DNA of 64,000 bases from Nitrospirota bacterium (GCA_030682135.1 JAUXQT010000100.1:1-64000), one strand, 5' to 3'; counted from the first letter of the stretch, positions 43,096 to 52,727 are shown. Notes: generated by a model from the letters alone, not told the origin. Program-made: numbers and translations.

Positions 43096-44364
43096 TCACC
43101 GGCTGACCCGCACCGCCTTCACGATCTTTGTCTGTTTGATCTGATCCAGAAAACGATCCATCGGTTCGGTCGGCGGGCCTATTTCTACGGCCTGCCAACC
43201 TTCGCTCAGTGCGCCCTTGCGTCCATGCATGTCATGGACCCATCGGTCGATACTGTCTTGACTCGTTCCATCGCTGAAGGTCACCCAGAACAAGAAAGGC
43301 GGTTGCTGAGGGACAGGCCTCGCTTCAGCCATCTGCGGCGGACTCGCTGGCTCGCTTTGCTGCGCCACCAACGGTTTCTCGCGGTCTGGAACGGGGGCTT
43401 TCGAGACCTCCATACCGGTTGATTTCAGCCGTTTTTTCAACTCCTGATTGCTTTGCTCCAATTGGGCGCGTTCGCGCGCGAGCTGGTCGTTCGCCACTGT
43501 GAGACTGTGGATTTCGGCTTCCAGCTGTTCCTGCGCACTGTGCGCTTTGCTCATAATCACGCGTGTCAGGTGGTCAGCATCGCGAGTCGCACCCTTCCGC
43601 CGTTGCTCCATCTCCTGCTTCACGGTCAGCACGCTGGAAGCGACGGTCTCTTGTGTGGATAACAGTTTGACCATCGTTCGCTGGAGTTGAGCCATTCCCT
43701 GTTGTTGCGCTTGAATGGTGTCCACGGCTTTCGCCTGCATCCGCGAGAGATCGACCAGCTGTTGCTCGAGCTTGGTGACTTCGGCAAGCGGGGCCGCCCA
43801 AGGGGCCTCTGTCTGTGTCACGGGAAGCGGCGAGCGGACCGGTGTCATCCAGCCGGTGGTCCGGTCGGTGACCAGCCCGACCAACGCGACCGCCAGCAAG
43901 ACTTGCGTGAAGGCGACGATTCTCATTCCAGGGGCCACACCCGTTGCCGGACGCGGAACTGCGGCGTCGGCGACGCCGGCCAATGCCCGCCGCGCCCGAT
44001 GCCAGAGGCTTGGCGCGGGGATGAAGACCGCGCTGACCGATCCGCCCTGGGCATAATTCTGCACGCGGAGTTCCATCGTATCGCGCAGGAGGGAAATGCG
44101 GGTGGTTCTGAATCCATATTCGGGAGCGGAAAGACCGCCGAGTAACACGCCGTCCTCGGACCGGAGTTGAACGTTCTCGATGCGTGCATCAGTCTGCACC
44201 TGCAGGGCTGCTTCGGCCCCTGCCCCGGCCAGCAGTCCGACGCGCCGCTGATTCACAAACACCTGAATCGCATCCGATGCGCCACAGGTAGAACGGCGGA
44301 CACCGGCCTTCATGCTATTGAGGAGGCGCTCACGATACTCAACGAGGTCTTGTTCCGGTCCCAT
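43096..44364 (-). CDS. Membrane-anchored coiled-coil protein, possible anti-sigma-like partner
   Basis: 422 residues; AAGGAGG precedes the ATG. An N-terminal cytoplasmic part (1-125) is followed by a single membrane helix (about 147-165, VAFTQVLLAVALVGLVTD), then a long coiled coil (about 190-325) and a C-terminal globular segment (FLFWVTFSDGTSQDSIDRWV ... IKQTKIVKAVRVSR). One-helix proteins with a small cytoplasmic N-domain placed next to a sigma-like gene are often anti-sigma factors. That reading is inference; no zinc anti-sigma motif is seen. The partner gene ends 36 bases upstream. Confidence 0.65.
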   Translation of the reverse strand: MGPEQDLVEYRERLLNSMKAGVRRSTCGASDAIQVFVNQRRVGLLAGAGAEAALQVQTDARIENVQLRSEDGVLLGGLSAPEYGFRTTRISLLRDTMELRVQNYAQGGSVSAVFIPAPSLWHRARRALAGVADAAVPRPATGVAPGMRIVAFTQVLLAVALVGLVTDRTTGWMTPVRSPLPVTQTEAPWAAPLAEVTKLEQQLVDLSRMQAKAVDTIQAQQQGMAQLQRTMVKLLSTQETVASSVLTVKQEMEQRRKGATRDADHLTRVIMSKAHSAQEQLEAEIHSLTVANDQLARERAQLEQSNQELKKRLKSTGMEVSKAPVPDREKPLVAQQSEPASPPQMAEARPVPQQPPFLFWVTFSDGTSQDSIDRWVHDMHGRKGALSEGWQAVEIGPPTEPMDRFLDQIKQTKIVKAVRVSR

Positions 44365-44400
44365 ACACCCTCCTTCGTCGTCGGATCCGACCCTTTCATG

Positions 44401-45237
44401 CTACGGCTGCATCTGGAGCGTTACTCGTGGCTTTTCAATGGCCGACGCTCCGCCAAACCCTACATCCCAAGCCGTGTGAAGACAGTCCAGGCACAAGGCA
44501 AGATGCCAGATCCGATACTCGATCCCGTACCCTTGCTGAAACATGTCTTCCCACTGATGTCGGGATAAACAGGGGTAATGGTCCGGCTCGCTCTTCCGGT
44601 AATGGGCCTGCGCGAAACGAAGAATCCGCTCAGCCTCGCCGTTGAACCGTTGCCGCTGACGGTGCTGTTGCTCGTTGAGTCCGTGCAACTCCGTCTCGGT
44701 AATGCCCATGTCCTCTATGGTTCGCTTCCAACCCGAGTCCCGCCAGCGTTGGAAATTCTTGTAGATACGCGGGCTCTCCGATCCGTTTAATCCTAGGACC
44801 GTGATGATCTGGCCCGGCCCCAACCCGTAACAATGATGGTACAAGGCGATCAGGGCGTCACGGCTGATCGCCGCGCGCCCCACCAGCCCATCAAGAAATC
44901 GGCCGAGCGGCGTGAGGAGATCCGAGTGGTAACAAAACGGCTCGGGCCGGCTGTGCTGCTTGGCGACAATCGAGTCCAGGAGGAACAATGGCCGGCAGGG
45001 AACCTCGCTCCGCCCGGATACGAGAAACTGCTCGAGGTATTCGGCACCCCAGCGCAGCACGAACTTCTCGTGCGCGACGTCGTCGCTCCATTGGCCGGTT
45101 TCACGCAGAAATCGCTTTGTATAGCCCGCCGCCCGGTCGAGCAGAATCGGCAGGGCCTGTAACACCACGCGGTCGAAGTCTTCGACGGTGGAGACCACCT
45201 CCTCAAGCCGGCCCAGGGTCGTTGTGCGATCGGGCAT
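44401..45237 (-). CDS. Hypothetical protein with sigma-region-4-like helix-turn-helix
   Basis: About 278 residues from the ATG at 45237 (GGAG nine bases upstream). The middle part, SRDALIALYHHCYGLGPGQI followed by ITVLGLNGSESPRIYKNFQRW, fits the pattern of sigma-factor region 4. The N-terminal LLDRAAGYTKRFLRE and following helices could be a very divergent region 2. A C-terminal Cys-containing tail (LALCLDCLHTAWDVG) is unusual. It precedes the membrane-anchored gene in an apparent operon. It may be an unusual ECF-like regulator or a sigma-like DNA-binding protein; not recognised as a named family. Confidence 0.6.
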   Translation of the reverse strand: MPDRTTTLGRLEEVVSTVEDFDRVVLQALPILLDRAAGYTKRFLRETGQWSDDVAHEKFVLRWGAEYLEQFLVSGRSEVPCRPLFLLDSIVAKQHSRPEPFCYHSDLLTPLGRFLDGLVGRAAISRDALIALYHHCYGLGPGQIITVLGLNGSESPRIYKNFQRWRDSGWKRTIEDMGITETELHGLNEQQHRQRQRFNGEAERILRFAQAHYRKSEPDHYPCLSRHQWEDMFQQGYGIEYRIWHLALCLDCLHTAWDVGFGGASAIEKPRVTLQMQP

Positions 45238-45440
45238 TGCGTGGTCTCCACTGAGCATATGTTGCGCTCCAATGCCAATCATTGTGCCTCCATTGGACAG
45301 GCGTGCATTGGACAAATGTTGCTGTCCGTTCAGCGATTTTGTCCGTTGTGCCGACTGCCACGCGCTTGGTAAAGGGTATGTACAGGTCGTGCCGGGGGCA
45401 TGGCCGATAAGTTATTCCCACATCATTTATGGAGGTTCCC

Positions 45441-45668
45441 ATGAAACAGTTGAACGGATTGATGGCGCTGGTGGCATTCCTCAGTTTCAGCACGATGTCT
45501 ACCCTTGCGTTTGCAGGAGAGGACAAGAAGGACGAGAAGAAGGACAAGGGCGGCCACGTCGTCGTATTCGGCGACGAGAAGAAGGATGAGAAGAAGGATA
45601 GCAAGGGCGGCCAGGTGGTGTTCGCCGACGACAAGAAGGACGAGAAGAAGGACCAGGGCGGCAAGTAA
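45441..45668 (+). CDS. Small secreted Lys/Asp/Glu-rich repeat protein
   Basis: 75 residues from the ATG at 45441 (GGAGG six bases upstream). A signal peptide (LMALVAFLSFSTMSTLAFA) precedes three repeats of KKDEKKD, each followed by a GGxVVF/GGK-type linker (KGGHVVVFGD, KGGQVVFADD, QGGK). The mature protein is almost entirely charged and would be disordered. Such peptides might bind metals, minerals or polymers at the cell surface; this is speculation. A perfect hairpin follows the stop codon. Confidence 0.75.
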   Translation: MKQLNGLMALVAFLSFSTMSTLAFAGEDKKDEKKDKGGHVVVFGDEKKDEKKDSKGGQVVFADDKKDEKKDQGGK

Positions 45669-45678
45669 GCCGGTCCAC

Positions 45679-45705
45679 AGGGGCGCGGATGCCATCCGCG
45701 CCCCT
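45679..45705 (+). terminator. Hairpin after the KKDEKKD gene
   Basis: AGGGGCGCGGAT (45679-45690) and ATCCGCGCCCCT (45694-45705) form a perfect 12-bp GC-rich stem with a three-base loop, 10 bases past the stop codon. Only a weak T-rich stretch (ACTCTTACT) follows. Confidence 0.7.
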
Positions 45706-45728
45706 GACTCTTACTCAGGGAGTACTCC

Positions 45729-46088
45729 ATGACGCTACGAACCGCCTCAGCTGTTAATCCAGATCGAATTCGCATAGGGGCACTCTCACTTTCTGGGCGT
45801 CGTTCTTGGCTGGTGTGTGCTGCGATCTTTCTCCTGCTTCTGTCGACCCCGGCGCGGGCACAGTCGAGTCCGGCAACTCCGCCGCCGCAGGTTCGCGGCG
45901 AAGTGCTGATGTTGACCGGTGAACTGGTGGTTGTGAAATCGGCGGAAGGCACCAGCATTCTCATCCCCCTCGGCAAAGACACACATCTGGACGCGTCACT
46001 CAAGGTCGGCGATTCGGTCGAGGTCGTCGTCACCTCGGGTAGCCATGTCACCTCGGTCAAGAAACTCGCTTCCGACCCACTTCGTTAA
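45729..46088 (+). CDS. Small exported protein with OB-like domain
   Basis: 119 residues with a long basic N-terminus, a hydrophobic segment (WLVCAAIFLLLLSTPARAQ) and cleavage at ARAQS. The mature 70 residues, RGEVLMLTGELVVVKSAEGTS and LKVGDSVEVVVTSGSHVTSV, look like a small beta-barrel of the DUF5666/OB type found in periplasmic proteins. It follows the KKDEKKD gene on the same strand and converges on otsB. Ligand unknown. Confidence 0.65.
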   Translation: MTLRTASAVNPDRIRIGALSLSGRRSWLVCAAIFLLLLSTPARAQSSPATPPPQVRGEVLMLTGELVVVKSAEGTSILIPLGKDTHLDASLKVGDSVEVVVTSGSHVTSVKKLASDPLR

Positions 46089-46199
46089 GTTCCTGCTCCT
46101 CCAGCGGCCCCTTCTTCACTTAGCGAGAGAAGGACAAGCGGCGCGATGTACAAGGATGCATCGGATGCGCGCTACCGTTCATGTGCGGCCTCCTTTCTA

Positions 46200-47003
46200 T
46201 CACTCGCTCTTGTGCCCGGCCTTCTCGTCGGCGGATTCCGGTGTCCGGTCAATGCGATGGACGAGAAACCGGATGACCTCCTCGATCTCTCCTTGGTGCT
46301 TCAGGTAAAACTTCGCCCGCGAATCGGCATGTTTCCCGATACGGATCCCCATGGCCAGCCCTTCCGCGAGTCCGAACACGCTTTCATCCGTCTCATCGTC
46401 ACCGACGAAAAACAGACCGACTTGCCGGAGATGAACCATCAGCGCCAACACCGCCGGTCCTTTCCCGCCCTGCCCGGGAGGGAGCGCATTCACGGACAAT
46501 TTACCCAGAATCAGTCGAGGCGTCGGCGACAATTGCTGGAGCAGGAGCAGCAGGGCCATGCGCACGCGGGCCGGTTCTGGCACGCCCCGGTAGTGAAGAG
46601 TGAGCGAATAGCGCTTATCTTCGATTTCGACGCCCAGCTCCTTTAATGCCTGGGCGAAGCGGATGGAGAGGTCCCGCTTCCACCCCTGACAGATCCCATC
46701 AGCCCAGAGGAGTGTGGGGGCGGGGGTCAGGGAACTCTCGACCCCGTGATTCCCAATCATGTACGGGACCGTTCCACTCACGCGTGGCGCGAGGTCAGCC
46801 AGTGCCCGGCCGGAGACAATGGCACAGGGGACGCGCTTGGCGAGCTCCTTGATCCACTCGTTGATGGATGGTGAGATCTGGACGGTATCACGATCCGGCG
46901 AGATCGGCGCAAGCGTCCCGTCAAAGTCGAAGGCGTAGAGGACTGGTTTTTCGGCCAATGTGCGCAGTGCCCGGCGCCCCTCGTCAGATAACACATACGT
47001 CAT
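46200..47003 (-). CDS. otsB: Trehalose-6-phosphate phosphatase
   Basis: 267 residues of HAD superfamily: DFDGTLAPI (motif I, nucleophile Asp near residue 27), IVSGRALADL, and GDDETDESVFGLAEG (motif IV). It removes the phosphate of trehalose 6-phosphate in the cytoplasm. The ATG overlaps the otsA stop codon by four bases, so the two are translationally coupled. Trehalose protects proteins during osmotic and desiccation stress. Confidence 0.95.
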   Translation of the reverse strand: MTYVLSDEGRRALRTLAEKPVLYAFDFDGTLAPISPDRDTVQISPSINEWIKELAKRVPCAIVSGRALADLAPRVSGTVPYMIGNHGVESSLTPAPTLLWADGICQGWKRDLSIRFAQALKELGVEIEDKRYSLTLHYRGVPEPARVRMALLLLLQQLSPTPRLILGKLSVNALPPGQGGKGPAVLALMVHLRQVGLFFVGDDETDESVFGLAEGLAMGIRIGKHADSRAKFYLKHQGEIEEVIRFLVHRIDRTPESADEKAGHKSE

Positions 47004-49249
47004 GCCTGGCCTCCGGTGGTGGCTCGTACGTCTCGCGCACCCACTTGACGCACAAGGCGGGCTCGTTGCCGCATGCGGGCGGCATCCATCAGCATGCGTC
47101 CGGCCCAGCGATAGACATTAAACTCCTGCACGATGCCGCGCATGCTGCGCATCCGGGCTCGTTGCTCGACCGGTGGCATCATCAGCGCCAGGTGCAGGGC
47201 GGCTGCACACTGATCGATGTTGTAGGGATTGACGATCAGCGCCTCGGGCAACTCAGTCGCCGCGCCGGTAAATTGGCTGAGGATCAGCACCCCCTGCTCG
47301 TCGTCACGGGCGGCCACGAATTCTTTCGCGACGAGGTTCATGCCGTCATGCAAACTGCTCACGATGCAGAAGTCCGCCCCCCGGTAATACGTGATCACGT
47401 CTTTCGGCTCATGATGCTCGATCCGCAAGTGGATGGGCTGATAGCCCTCTCGCCCGAATCGCTGGTTGATGCGCTCAGCCGACGCAATCACCTGCTGCTT
47501 GAGCTGCTGGTACTCCTCGATCTTGGACCGGCTGGGCGCGGCGATTTGCAGGAACGAAAATCTGCCGATCCATTCCGGCTGCAGTTCGAGCAACCGTTCG
47601 ACGGCGAGGAACCGTTCGAGAATGCCTTTCGTATAATCCAGCCGTTCGACCCCGACCCCCACACGATGCGAGTGGGGGAGGCCGTTGATGGCACGGATGT
47701 GGGTCCGGCACTCGGATTCGGACGGCAGTGGTGACGGTCCTCGATTGGGCCACGCGATCGAAATCGGGTAATGGTTCACCGCAGTGAGTTTTCCTTGATA
47801 GGAGATCATGGAACTATCCCAGTCGATCCTGGTTTCGAGTGAACGATCCACCGTATTGATGAAATTGCTGCAGTGAAAGCGGGTATGGAATCCGAGAATG
47901 CTGCTGCCCAAGAGCCCTTCGAGGATCTCCTGGTACCAGGGACAGATGGCATACCGCTCCGGGTTGGGCCAGGGGATGTGCCAGAATGTGATGATCGTCG
48001 CATGCGGCAAATGATCGCGCACGATCTTGGGCACCAGGGCCAGATGGTAATCCTGCACGAGCACCACCGGATTGTCGGTCTTGGCCTCTTCGATCACGGT
48101 CAAGGCAAACCGTTCATTAATCTCTTTGTATCGTTCCCAATCCGAGGACCGAAAGACGGGACGGACGTGAGCCAGATGGCAGAGTGGCCACAACCCTTCG
48201 TTGGCAAACCCGTAGTAGTAGCCGTCTTCTTCTTCCGGCGACATCCAAATCCGCCTGATGTCGTATTCGGGATGGTCCGGCGGGACGCGGACATGGCCGC
48301 GCGCATCAACGACCTCGCGGTCGGCCGTCCCACTCCCGTGAGCAATCCAGACGCCCGAACAGGCACGCATGACCGGTTCCAACGCGGTGACCACGCCGCT
48401 GGCCGGCACTTGGACTTCGATGTGCTGCCCGTTCCGATTGTGGATATAGGGTTCACGGTTAGAAACGATCAGTACCTCGTCCCCTGCCAGGTGATCGTGG
48501 AGAATTCTTTTCAGCGTGGCCGGAGTCCAACTCATCTGGCTCTCATCCCGCATGCGTTTGTCCGCTTCGAGCTCGTGAATGAGGGCGCGAAGATCCTTCG
48601 CCACCGGATGCAAATCGGCACCAGACTGCTGGCCACCAATCACGGCGACCAGTCCCTCACCTCGGAGCATCGCCCGCACGCCTGCCACCCAGCCGCGCCA
48701 GCTCAGGTGCGCGACCAAGACCGTGACCAGGGAGATCACCCCACCGATGACGGCGAAGAGATAGAAGAGGTACCACTTCGTATCGCTGCTGCGCCGCTGC
48801 GCCCAGCTCATGTCATGGACGAGCATGAGGCGTCCCCATGCGCGACCGTTCCCCTCGATGCCCACAGCCGCGACGTGGACAGCTCCTTGGCTGAGCTGCA
48901 ACAGGGCGGTCTGGCCGGCGTTGATGGTGCCGGTTCCTTCACAGGGAATCGAATCGGGGTAGGTCAGGGTTTTGTAGGCCAGCTTGCCCGCACGGTCGCA
49001 GAACCCGATGGCGAAGAGCCGCTCGTCCTGAATAATCCGATGAAAGTAGTGCAGCAGCTTGGTCTTCGATTCCGCCGCCAGGAGATCCACCAGCGGACTT
49101 TCGACCATGCGACCGATCAGGTCAGACCGGATTTCGAGATCCCGCACGAACCATTTGAGCGTCAGCGTATCGACGAGGGGAATGACCGCATAGGCCAGAG
49201 CGGCAAGCACCAGGGCCAGCGGCAACATAAATCGGAGCGATAACCGCAT
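47000..49249 (-). CDS. otsA: Membrane-anchored trehalose-6-phosphate synthase with sensor-like N-domain
   Basis: 749 residues, about 270 more than ordinary OtsA. GAGAGGTG precedes the ATG. Two membrane helices (about 7-28 and 158-182) frame an extracytoplasmic domain of about 125 residues ([14 protein letters not shown]...), as in cache/HAMP sensors; a HAMP-like linker and short coil (about 185-245) lead to the GT20 domain (260-735). Conserved GT20 segments are [24 protein letters not shown] and [12 protein letters not shown]. The catalytic domain condenses UDP-glucose with glucose 6-phosphate. The sensor may tune synthesis to an outside signal. otsB overlaps its end. Confidence 0.92.
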   Translation of the reverse strand: MRLSLRFMLPLALVLAALAYAVIPLVDTLTLKWFVRDLEIRSDLIGRMVESPLVDLLAAESKTKLLHYFHRIIQDERLFAIGFCDRAGKLAYKTLTYPDSIPCEGTGTINAGQTALLQLSQGAVHVAAVGIEGNGRAWGRLMLVHDMSWAQRRSSDTKWYLFYLFAVIGGVISLVTVLVAHLSWRGWVAGVRAMLRGEGLVAVIGGQQSGADLHPVAKDLRALIHELEADKRMRDESQMSWTPATLKRILHDHLAGDEVLIVSNREPYIHNRNGQHIEVQVPASGVVTALEPVMRACSGVWIAHGSGTADREVVDARGHVRVPPDHPEYDIRRIWMSPEEEDGYYYGFANEGLWPLCHLAHVRPVFRSSDWERYKEINERFALTVIEEAKTDNPVVLVQDYHLALVPKIVRDHLPHATIITFWHIPWPNPERYAICPWYQEILEGLLGSSILGFHTRFHCSNFINTVDRSLETRIDWDSSMISYQGKLTAVNHYPISIAWPNRGPSPLPSESECRTHIRAINGLPHSHRVGVGVERLDYTKGILERFLAVERLLELQPEWIGRFSFLQIAAPSRSKIEEYQQLKQQVIASAERINQRFGREGYQPIHLRIEHHEPKDVITYYRGADFCIVSSLHDGMNLVAKEFVAARDDEQGVLILSQFTGAATELPEALIVNPYNIDQCAAALHLALMMPPVEQRARMRSMRGIVQEFNVYRWAGRMLMDAARMRQRARLVRQVGARDVRATTGGQA

Positions 49250-49297
49250 AGCTCACCTCTCGTTTACAGCGGACAACAAATCGCCTATGGTGAGAGC

Positions 49298-51082
49298 ATG
49301 TATCCTTATGGCCTCATCGGCAATTGTCACACCTCGGCCTTGATCGGCACGAACGGCGCCGTCGACTGGATGTGCGCGCCGCGGCCAGACAGCCCGCCGG
49401 TCTTCGGCCGATTGCTCGATCCCGACGGCGGGCATTTCTCCATTTCGAGCCTGGTCCCTTCCACCGAACGCACAACCAAGCAACGCTATTTGCCGAATAC
49501 GAATATCCTCCTCACCACCGTCACCCTGTCCAATGGCGACGCCTTTCAGATCACCGACTTCTGCCCGCGGTTCGAACAATACGGGCGCATCTACCGGCCA
49601 GCGGCGCTGTTCAGGTTGGTCGAACCGTTGCAGGGCACGCCGGCCATTCGCGTCAGCTGCCGACCCGTGTCGGGCTGGGAGAAAACTCCGGTACAGCCGG
49701 TGCGAGGCAGCAACCACCTGCGCTACGAGATTCGCGGCGAGTTGCTCCGCCTCCTGACCAACATGCCCCTGACCTATCTCTGCGAGGAAACCCCGGTCGC
49801 CCTGACGCAGAAATTCTATTTCGGTCTCACCTGGGGCCTCGGCATTGAAGACGACCTCGTCAAGGTGACGCACGACTTTCTGGAGCAAACCACGCGCTAC
49901 TGGCGCACCTGGGTGAAGAACTGCTCGGTGCCGCTGCTGCATCAACAGGAAGTCATCCGTTCGGCCCTGGCCTTGAAGCTCCATTGCTTCGAAGACACGG
50001 GCGCCATCCTGGCGGCCCTGACGACGAGCCTCCCGGAACAACCGGGCGGCACCCGCAATTGGGACTACCGGTACTGCTGGCTGCGGGATGCCTATTTTGC
50101 GCTCACGGCATTTCATAACTTGGGCCACTTCGAAGAGATGGAAGCCTTCCTCAAATTCCTCTTGAACATTGCGCATACGCACGAACATTCCCGCGACCGC
50201 TTACGGCCGGTCTATACGCTGAGCCAGGGGCTGCCGCTTCCGGAGATTGAGCATGCCAACTGGGCCGGGTACCAGGGCAGCGCACCGGTTCGCAACTACA
50301 ACCAGGCGGCGGAGCATGTACAAAACGATGCCTATGGAGAAATGATTCTGACGTTCACCCCGATCTTCTTCGACGAACGGTATGGCGATCTGCGCACTAA
50401 AGATCTCGACGGGCTCCTGGCCCATTTGGCGAAGTTGTGCGTGCGCAGCATCGGCCAACCGGACGCCGGACTCTGGGAAATCCGCAACGGCTGGCAGGAG
50501 CACTCCTTCACTAACTTGATGTCCTGGGCCGGGCTCGAACGATTGGAGCGCATCAAACAAGCCGGGCACCTCGGTCCCCTCTCGTTGGATTTGACCAGCG
50601 CCCGCATCCATGCGGCAGAAGCCCTCCTCCGAGGCGTACATGACGGCGCGCTCCGAAACGGTCCCACCGATTCCAGTGATGACGCCGCCCTCGCCCAACT
50701 CCCGATCCTGGGTTACCCGAACCGGGAGCTCTGTGAGTCCACGGTGTTGCACATCACCCGTGCGCTGTCCCTCCGGCGGGGAAGCGAAGACACCGGATTT
50801 TTTTATCGCTATGTGCGGCGCGACGACTTCGGGAAGCCGGAAGGCGCCTTCGTCATCTGCTCCTTTTGGATCGCCCAAGCCCTCGCCCGGTTGGGGCGCA
50901 TCGCCGAGGCGAGGACGATCCTCGATCGTGTACTGGTCACGGCCAACCATGTCGGATTGTTGTCTGAACATTTCACCCCCGCCACGCATACCCAGTGCGG
51001 CAATTTCCCCCAGGCCTACTCCCATGTCGGCTTGATCAATGCCGCCTTTGCCGTCAGTCCTCCCTGGAGCGACGTGCTCTAA
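49298..51082 (+). CDS. Glycoside hydrolase family 15 (glucoamylase/trehalase-like)
   Basis: 594 residues. An N-terminal beta-sandwich (YGLIGNCHTSALIGTNGAVDWMC) and an (alpha/alpha)6 catalytic barrel carry RNWDYRYCWLRDAYF, WAGYQGSAPVRNYNQA and GNFPQAYSHVGLI. The catalytic acid is probably the Glu of WQEHSFTN (near residue 407). GH15 enzymes release glucose from alpha-glucans; a subgroup hydrolyses trehalose. Divergent from otsA with only 48 bases between, which suggests trehalose or glycogen turnover and shared control. No signal peptide, so it acts in the cytoplasm. Confidence 0.9.
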   Translation: MYPYGLIGNCHTSALIGTNGAVDWMCAPRPDSPPVFGRLLDPDGGHFSISSLVPSTERTTKQRYLPNTNILLTTVTLSNGDAFQITDFCPRFEQYGRIYRPAALFRLVEPLQGTPAIRVSCRPVSGWEKTPVQPVRGSNHLRYEIRGELLRLLTNMPLTYLCEETPVALTQKFYFGLTWGLGIEDDLVKVTHDFLEQTTRYWRTWVKNCSVPLLHQQEVIRSALALKLHCFEDTGAILAALTTSLPEQPGGTRNWDYRYCWLRDAYFALTAFHNLGHFEEMEAFLKFLLNIAHTHEHSRDRLRPVYTLSQGLPLPEIEHANWAGYQGSAPVRNYNQAAEHVQNDAYGEMILTFTPIFFDERYGDLRTKDLDGLLAHLAKLCVRSIGQPDAGLWEIRNGWQEHSFTNLMSWAGLERLERIKQAGHLGPLSLDLTSARIHAAEALLRGVHDGALRNGPTDSSDDAALAQLPILGYPNRELCESTVLHITRALSLRRGSEDTGFFYRYVRRDDFGKPEGAFVICSFWIAQALARLGRIAEARTILDRVLVTANHVGLLSEHFTPATHTQCGNFPQAYSHVGLINAAFAVSPPWSDVL

Positions 51083-51114
51083 TCCTCCAACCGGGCTGCG
51101 GCGCGAAACTTTTT

Positions 51115-51531
51115 TCACCTGCCAGCCTCCACATATACCGCTGCCGTCCGACTCATCGCTCCCTTGGGATTATCGGCATCGAACCACACGTTATACTGGA
51201 GGAGCCCGGCTCGAGCGAAACACAGGCTGATCGACCTACCAGGGGGAATGGTCACCAGATCGTTCGTGCCACCCCAAAAAGTGGCCACGCCTTTTTCGCA
51301 CCCCAAGTCGTCCAGTAAGCGCATGGAGAGAAATCCAATTCGGACCGGGTTCGCGCGAAGATTCTCCCAACGAATTTCCTCTCCCGGCGTTGCATACAAC
51401 GTATCCGGCGTCACCATGTCGGAAATCTGAATCGTGCGCACGGTCGCCGAACTAGTTGTTGCCGGCTGATGCCCACAAGCTGAAAGCACATAAAGCAACC
51501 CTAGGCATAGCCCCCCAAATATCCGCGTCAT
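51115..51531 (-). CDS. Cupredoxin-like lipoprotein
   Basis: About 138 residues from the ATG at 51531 (AAAGGAG five bases upstream). The signal peptide ends LYVLSAC, a lipobox. The body, TIQISDMVTPDTLYATPGEEIRWENL and PPGRSISLCFARAGLLQYNVWF, resembles a cupredoxin-type beta sandwich, but the usual His-Cys-His-Met copper set is not evident; one Cys (CEKGV) and one in SLCFA could form a disulphide. Probably a periplasmic structural or assembly protein rather than a copper carrier. Confidence 0.7.
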   Translation of the reverse strand: MTRIFGGLCLGLLYVLSACGHQPATTSSATVRTIQISDMVTPDTLYATPGEEIRWENLRANPVRIGFLSMRLLDDLGCEKGVATFWGGTNDLVTIPPGRSISLCFARAGLLQYNVWFDADNPKGAMSRTAAVYVEAGR

Positions 51532-51733
51532 CCTGTCTCCTTTCCGACTTGCTGAATCGGCAGGACCTTCTTCCCGGCAGAGAAAAGAGGGTCCGCGCGT
51601 CACTGGAATCTCATCCACACACAGGAGTCAGATCAACGAAAGGTGGAACAGCGTTTCTTCAAATACGAATGGAAACGGGACTCCACGCTCTCGCAGAAGA
51701 AGTGCCGCTGTGGTGTGGAGTTAGGAAATGGGA

Positions 51734-52030
51734 CTAGAGAACAGGAGGATGAAATAGTGCGGAGGCAAGAACCGGCACATGCACCGATGGCGAATCGCCA
51801 GTCACAGGGACTGTTTCGGATGAAGGAGTAAGTTGAGGCACGGCCGGAGGAACGGAAAATCCTTCGAGGACCGATGCGCCCATGGTATCAGCGGCCTCAA
51901 AAGGGCTCAGGAGGGTGACGGGCACGCCGAGCATTTGCACGACGACAAAGAGACACAGCACCATGACCATCGCCATGCATACTGCGCCCATGCGGCTTTC
52001 CGTGAGACAATTGTGGCACAGTTGAAACAT
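51734..52030 (-). CDS. Hypothetical small membrane protein
   Basis: 98 residues; start uncertain (ATG at 52030, or 51991 with GGAAAG upstream). One hydrophobic helix (VCMAMVMVLCLFVVVQMLGV) is followed by a Ser/Thr/Pro/Val-rich tail (PPAVPQLTPSSETVPVTG) likely exposed in the periplasm. No family recognised; short and with modest coding support. Confidence 0.42.
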   Translation of the reverse strand: MFQLCHNCLTESRMGAVCMAMVMVLCLFVVVQMLGVPVTLLSPFEAADTMGASVLEGFSVPPAVPQLTPSSETVPVTGDSPSVHVPVLASALFHPPVL

Positions 52031-52106
52031 TCAAGGCCATAATACGCCTCTCTCAACCCCTGTTACAAGAACAGCCCTGTGAAATTCTTCGATGGCGCTT
52101 CGCGTT

Positions 52107-52520
52107 GTCATCGCACGACGAGTACCGAGCAGGAGCTATGTTGGACCACCCTGGTCGAGACACTGCCTAGCAGAAAGCGCGCAATGGGCGCCCAACCCCT
52201 TGGCGCCCATACCGATCAGATCGGCCTGATGGGTTGAAGCCACCTTCATGATCTCCTCAGTAGGCTTCTCAAGCTGATAGACCGGCTCGGCCGTAAATCC
52301 AGCCTTGACCAGCTTCTGCACGCACCGCTCCACCACCTTGCGCCCTGCCTCTTTCAACTCCGGATACTTGATGAACGGCATCACCTGGATGACGCTCACG
52401 TGAATCGGCACACGCCCGCCCTTACCGCTCGCACTATATATAGTCCGGACTTAAGTTCCCGCCACATTCGAACCGACATGCTGAAACCGGCTGTGAAATG
52501 TTTCCGGCAGCGAGGTGCAC
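52107..52520 (-). pseudogene. Decayed partial copy of the uspA-pfp junction
   Basis: 52107-52432 is about 90% identical to the 3' third of the uspA gene at 53583-54446 (PIHVSV.QVMPFIKYPELKEAG, KPTEEIMKVAS), but a frameshift destroys the G-x2-G-x9-G-S motif (GAKGLGAHCALSARQ). After an interruption, 52484-52520 resembles the last codons of pfp (GCTGAAACCGG, TTTCCGGCAG). The intact neighbours have the same order, so this is a remnant of a tandem duplication that lost the N-terminal part of uspA and most of pfp. Confidence 0.7.
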
Positions 52521-52727
52521 CGGCTACCAATCTGGAGACTTCTTCTTCGATGCCTTGAGCCTGAACCAGCACGGCAGCACGATGAGTGACACGGTTCCCG
52601 AAGTGAAGCAGGCCACGCCAGTCTTCTGTCGTCGGTTCACACGGTGTGTGAGGAATATGTCTCGCAGGTGTTGAGCTTCGGCACCTGCCACAACGGGGGG
52701 CCAACTATCCGAACCACGGCGCTACAA

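Noticed and set aside
47873-49243. Long open frame (456 codons) on the plus strand opposite otsA
   Set aside because: It is antisense to a well-conserved GT20 gene, has no recognisable domain and arises from the high GC content.
49253-50188. Long minus-strand frame opposite the GH15 gene, and another at 50201-51118
   Set aside because: Both are shadows of a conserved enzyme and show no family features.
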